From: Ophiostoma sp. CBS 140.51
Lineage: Eukaryota; Ascomycota; Sordariomycetes; Ophiostomatales; Ophiostomataceae
Direction of reading: 5' to 3'
DNA length: 64,000 bases
Assembly: GCA_029298735.1 (NCBI GenBank)
Contig: JANSLP010000063.1
Location: 62,001-126,000, forward strand
Shown here one piece after another: positions 60,244-64,000 of the stretch. A program made the translations under genes and the position numbers. Under the pieces are notes generated by a model. The model was not told where the DNA came from, made no database searches, and worked only from the letters and a program-made list of their open reading frames with translations. Numbering within the stretch: position 1 is the stretch's first letter; the number at the start of each line of letters is the position of its first letter.

Positions 60244-63138
60244 TTACGACAGCTCAGCCGCGACCATTTTCAGAATCTCCTCAGGGCCCTTGCTGGCGTT
60301 CTTAGGGTCCTTGGCAGTCGCCTGCCAGTGCTCGCCATGTCGCGGGTCGTTCATCACGCACTTGGAGATGACATCGGCGCGCTTTTCGGCCGTGCCGTGC
60401 TGTAGTAAGAACTTGTAGTACCATGCCCACGAGTCGCCAATGTCAGCATCTAGCACGAGCGCCTTTTCGAACCAATTCTGTGCACGCTCGAGTTTGCGCT
60501 CGCCCCAGAAGATACGTGCGACAGCCACAAACAGCTGCGCATCGTTGTCCACCTGCTTGATGGCCTCGAGTGACAGTGGCTTGCGCTGCGTGCGCGGCTC
60601 CAAGAACCAGATACGCTCGCTCCACAGCAGGCCGCTCTTGGGCATCTGCTTGAGCGCCGCCGCCATCAGCGTCTTTGCCTGTGCAATGTTGCCGGCGCGG
60701 CGCTCGACACGGATCAGCTCACACCACAGCTCGGGCGACTTGGGCACGGCCTGGCGGGCACGGTCCAGGACACTGCGTGCTTTCACGACAGCGCCCGCAC
60801 GCTCCTCGAGGCGTGCAAAGAGCAGCCACAGCGGCACGGAGCCAGGTACGGCCTTGACACCAGTGCTGTATGCCTCGCGGGCCTGCGGTACCTTGCCGAG
60901 GTTCTCGTAGATCTGGCCCTTCATCATCCACAGCTTGGCAGCGCCCGGGAAGAGCTGCAGGGCCTCTTGGACGAGCTCCAGCGCGGCATCGTTGTTACCG
61001 AGTTGCCGCTCAAAGGCTACACTGCGCATCCAGACACGGTCGGTAGGCGCATTCTGCCGTGCCGTGGCCAGCAGCTGGCGCGCCTGGTCGGGGAAGCCGT
61101 TCTCAGCCTCGAGCTTGACGGCAGCCAGCCAAATGTCTTCGTTGTTGGGGTTCTGCTTGAAGGCACGGCCCAGGACACGGCGCGCCTCATCCAACTCGCC
61201 GGCCAGCAAGCGCTCCTTGGCCAGCATCATCCACAGCACCTCGCTGTGCGGACAGGCCTCGACAGCACGCTCGAGTACCTGGAAGAGCGCCTCCTTGGTG
61301 CCGTGGTTGCGCTCAAGGTCGACAGCGGCCAGCCACAGCGTCTTGCTGTTGACAAACACCCGTAGAGCGTAGGCGTAAATGGCACGTGCCGTCTCGTAGC
61401 GGCCACGGTTGATGCTGTCGCGGGCGTCCTCCTTCCACGTATCCTTGCGGTCGTCGTCCTCGTCAAGGCCCCAGCCGAGCGTCTCGCGGATGATGTTACC
61501 GCATGTAATCGCAGCACCCTCCTCTTCACACTTCTCGGCCTCGGCAATCCACTCTTCACGCTTCGGCATGGCCGATTCCTTGACGAGTGACTGCACAGCG
61601 CTCTTCATCACGTTGCCCTTGTTGCCCTCACCGAGCTGCTCCTGCAGGCGTGCGGCAGCAATCCAGATCTCGTGCGACGTGGGCACGGCCTTGCGCGCCT
61701 TGTTGAGGACGGCCTTGGCATTCTTGGGCGTCTCCAGGCGTGCAAGCGCTAGCCACAGGTCGATCGAGGCTGGGATCAGCTCAGTCGCTTTGGCGAGCAG
61801 TAGTCGTGCGTCTTCGGGACTCTCTTCTAGGTTGACGGCCTCCTTCCAGAGTGCCTCCGACTCGGGGATATGGTCAAGTGCTTTGCGCACAACGCGCTTC
61901 TTGGACAGCGGGTCCGTCTCGAGCTTCATGGCTTCCACCCACAACCGCACCGACCGGCGGTTTGCCTTGATAGCCTCGGCGGCGATGACCTTGGCGTTGC
62001 GGTTCTCATTGAGACGGATGTTCTCGAGCCAGACGTCCTCGCTCTTGGGACACTGCTGGCAGCCTCGCGCGATGACGTTGCGCGCCGCCACGACCTTGCC
62101 GGCCAGCTCCTCAACGCGCGCAGCAGCAATCCAACCGGGCGCACTAAGTGGGTTGGACTCCACGGCCGACTTGAGCAGTTTCCGCGCAAAGTCGACGTCG
62201 CTAACGCTGACCTTTTCTGCCGTCTCCAACTTGTTGAGCGATGTGATGTAGCCGCGCGGGTCGACGCTCGTCGAGGTGCCGAGAACAGTGCTGGTACCGT
62301 TGGTCGAGTGGGAGGCCTGGTCGAGGTGCGCCTGCAGGACCTTGTCGCGCGCTGCACCAATCTTGGCAAAATTGGTCATAGTACCGTCCTTGTTCGCGCC
62401 GCCTGCGTCGCCGTCGTCGGCCACTGTCGTTCCCAGCTCGGTACCGTCGCGTGCAGCTGCCAGGACGGTGTCAGGTACGGCATAGAAGCGCTGTCGCCGG
62501 GCCTCACGCTCGCGTTTTGTGCGTCCGGTCATGTCCTTGACGTCGGGCAGGTTGAGCCATTCTTCTTCAGAGACGGTTCCGAGGGCGCGTTTCAGGTCGG
62601 CAAATTGGGCTTCGACTTTGGGGTTCTGGCGTTCGTATTCTTCGAGCTCAGCTTGCTCTCGTGTTTCCCTGTAGTGGTGCAAGAAAGAATCATTGTCGGT
62701 AATCCGTTCATCTATACGCAGAAGATAAACCATTTGTTTTACGAGGAAAAAAGGAAAGGGTGGGAAAGGGTGGACTAACCTTTGCTTCTGCCGCCGCTTG
62801 GCCATCTTCTCGTCGACCTCTTGCCAGATACGGTCGGCTTCTTCATCATCCTTTTCGTAGATACCGCCCGAGAATAGGCCAACCTCGTTGTCTGGGTCTT
62901 GGTACCTCGGGTCGTCTGCTGTGTCGTCCTTCTCGTCGTCTTTGCCATCGCGACCGTTCGCCTTATTCTGCAGCTGCATGGACCGTTTCGCAATCGCCGC
63001 CTTCATCTGCTCGTCTGTCGGTCCTTCATGCGACGGGCCCAGATCCGACCGGGTGACGAAGCCCGTAGCTCCGCGACCCACGCCGGCGACATAATTCTCC
63101 GGCGCCTTTTGCTTGAGGAAGTCAGGTAGAGGAGGCAT
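60244..63138 (-). CDS. prp6: pre-mRNA splicing factor Prp6 (U4/U6.U5 tri-snRNP)
   Basis: Two exons on the - strand, 63138-62780 and 62668-60244, encode about 927 residues. The intron (GTTAGT...CTACAG) is 111 nt, a multiple of three and free of stops. It is called because the join restores the family sequence (MAKRRQKQRETREQAELEEYERQNP). The PRP1 N-terminal domain has PDFLKQKAPENYVAGVGRGATGF at the start, DPDNEVGLFSGGIYEKDDEEAD and FADLKRALGTVSEEEWLNLPDVKDMTG. From about residue 280 to the end there are many HAT/TPR-type helical repeats with the SEDVWLENIRL, SEALWKEAVNLE, SIDLWLALARLE and PNNEDIWLAAVKLE pattern. The length fits the family. Known role: Prp6 (fission yeast Prp1) bridges the U5 and U4/U6 snRNPs in the tri-snRNP and is needed for spliceosome activation, in the nucleus. 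Confidence 0.96.
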   Translation of the reverse strand: MPPLPDFLKQKAPENYVAGVGRGATGFVTRSDLGPSHEGPTDEQMKAAIAKRSMQLQNKANGRDGKDDEKDDTADDPRYQDPDNEVGLFSGGIYEKDDEEADRIWQEVDEKMAKRRQKQRLVHPFPPFPFFLVKQMVYLLRIDERITDNDSFLHHYRETREQAELEEYERQNPKVEAQFADLKRALGTVSEEEWLNLPDVKDMTGRTKREREARRQRFYAVPDTVLAAARDGTELGTTVADDGDAGGANKDGTMTNFAKIGAARDKVLQAHLDQASHSTNGTSTVLGTSTSVDPRGYITSLNKLETAEKVSVSDVDFARKLLKSAVESNPLSAPGWIAAARVEELAGKVVAARNVIARGCQQCPKSEDVWLENIRLNENRNAKVIAAEAIKANRRSVRLWVEAMKLETDPLSKKRVVRKALDHIPESEALWKEAVNLEESPEDARLLLAKATELIPASIDLWLALARLETPKNAKAVLNKARKAVPTSHEIWIAAARLQEQLGEGNKGNVMKSAVQSLVKESAMPKREEWIAEAEKCEEEGAAITCGNIIRETLGWGLDEDDDRKDTWKEDARDSINRGRYETARAIYAYALRVFVNSKTLWLAAVDLERNHGTKEALFQVLERAVEACPHSEVLWMMLAKERLLAGELDEARRVLGRAFKQNPNNEDIWLAAVKLEAENGFPDQARQLLATARQNAPTDRVWMRSVAFERQLGNNDAALELVQEALQLFPGAAKLWMMKGQIYENLGKVPQAREAYSTGVKAVPGSVPLWLLFARLEERAGAVVKARSVLDRARQAVPKSPELWCELIRVERRAGNIAQAKTLMAAALKQMPKSGLLWSERIWFLEPRTQRKPLSLEAIKQVDNDAQLFVAVARIFWGERKLERAQNWFEKALVLDADIGDSWAWYYKFLLQHGTAEKRADVISKCVMNDPRHGEHWQATAKDPKNASKGPEEILKMVAAELS

Positions 63139-64000
63139 TTTGTCAGGTATTCGAGGCTCCGAAGAGTATTACTGTATAGATCTATGTCGAGTTCGTGAGT
63201 GAAAAACAAATGACGGTGCTGGCGCAACACGTCGACGCTGACGGGGCATACAAAAGTGGTGAAGAAGATGGACGGCAAAAAGACGTTGGAAGACGTTGGG
63301 TGTTTTGATGGGCCTGTTGCTTTTGCTTGCCTAAACTGGTGGCAACCGTCAAGCGATAAGCGCACATGACCCATCACGTGGAGATAGCTCCTGCCAGCTC
63401 TGTGGAACGGGGGTGGCGCACGGGCCAGGGTGCGTCCCCCCTCCTGCCTGCTTGAGGGCTGGATGTCCCTGCTCTTGGGATTTTAGGGCACTATTTTTGC
63501 CTGGCCCGCGAAAACACAGCCAAACTGGCGTCACATCTGCAGGCTTGTGGCATTTCTCAGTCCTGAACCCCCGCCCTCACTCAACGTCCCCTCTGACGCC
63601 CACACCTGATCCTCGCGCTCGAGCTTTCGCCTAGACACATACGGCCGCCCGAAGGCAAGCAAGACAACCCGCCCGCACACCGACGCCGCGAAACACACGA
63701 TGCCCACGGCGAGCCGGCTGTGACAAGTCCAGATTCTCGCGTCTTTTCCGTCTTTTCGCCTTTTTGCGCCCCCTGCCTCTCTATCCTCCACTTGGATCAG
63801 CGGTCCCTGTTTACATCCATCCGGTCCTTTTTTTTTCGACCCTTTTTTCGAGCTTCCTCGTTGGTTCATTGAGCGCTTCGTCCAGTGCCCGCCAGAGCCA
63901 ACCGCACAACCCACGACGGCCACCGTGTTTCCGAGGTCCAATCCGGCGACCATCGACCTGGCTACGATACTTTGGCAGGGTCTGACGAGGCATTGACACA
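63139..64000. other. upstream region of the Prp6 gene to the window end
   Basis: About 860 bp. The left part carries the promoter of the Prp6 gene on the - strand. The right part (63540-63950) is C/T-rich on the + strand and could be the leader of a + strand gene beyond the window. No supported coding sequence is seen. Confidence 0.5.

Noticed and set aside
1..64000. tRNA, 5S rRNA and CRISPR-like arrays
   Set aside because: I looked for tRNA B-box type sequences, 5S-like sequence and regularly spaced repeats on both strands and saw none; a covariance-model scan would be more sensitive.

Overview
The window is nuclear DNA of a filamentous ascomycete (Pezizomycotina, most likely Sordariomycetes). 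Genes have short introns (about 60-130 nt) with GTRNGT-type donors, CTNAC-like branch sites and YAG acceptors. Intergenic leaders are pyrimidine-rich, and the protein families (Zn2Cys6 regulator, fused MoaA-MoaC, dysferlin-domain protein, external NADH dehydrogenase, calcofluor-hypersensitivity protein) are typical of moulds. I do not name a genus. I found no rRNA, tRNA, CRISPR array, virus or intact transposon.

Fourteen protein genes are supported. Left to right: a universal stress protein with a long disordered N-terminus (1711-4225, +); an unrecognised membrane protein whose reading frame changes once in mid-gene (7331-10208, +); a FYVE zinc-finger protein (11253-12431, -); a fused MoaA-MoaC molybdenum cofactor enzyme (19722-22041, -); a WRAP73/Wdr8-like WD40 protein (22827-24779, +), divergent from it; an RRM protein (27240-28700, +); an Asn-rich single-pass membrane protein (29581-32095, -); an external-type alternative NADH dehydrogenase (39821-41706, +); a Zn2Cys6 transcription factor (42141-44808, -); a Ptc2/3-type PP2C phosphatase with seven exons (48014-50317, +); a mitochondrial PPR protein (51701-54814, -); a dysferlin-domain protein of the Spo73/Mug65 type (55468-57348, -); a small calcofluor-hypersensitivity-type protein (59438-59891, +); and the U5/tri-snRNP splicing factor Prp6 (60244-63138, -).

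The layout is uneven. From 39.8 to 63.1 kb genes are fairly dense. Two stretches of about 7.3 kb (12.4-19.7 kb) and 7.7 kb (32.1-39.8 kb) show no convincing coding sequence. The genes do not form a pathway or a biosynthetic cluster; most are housekeeping (RNA splicing, mitochondrial respiration and gene expression, cofactor synthesis, signalling). 

The observations most worth a second look are: the stop codon placed directly after the Gly-Gly end of the MoaA part, where splicing would decide between a free MoaA and the MoaA-MoaC fusion; the frame change in the 7.3-10.2 kb membrane gene; two stop-free, frame-preserving introns, one of them in the splicing factor Prp6 itself; two separate Asn-codon repeat arrays in the ectodomain of the 29.6-32.1 kb membrane protein; and a recurring TACGGAGTA-type palindromic motif in intergenic DNA. 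I did not identify a clearly new biological system.
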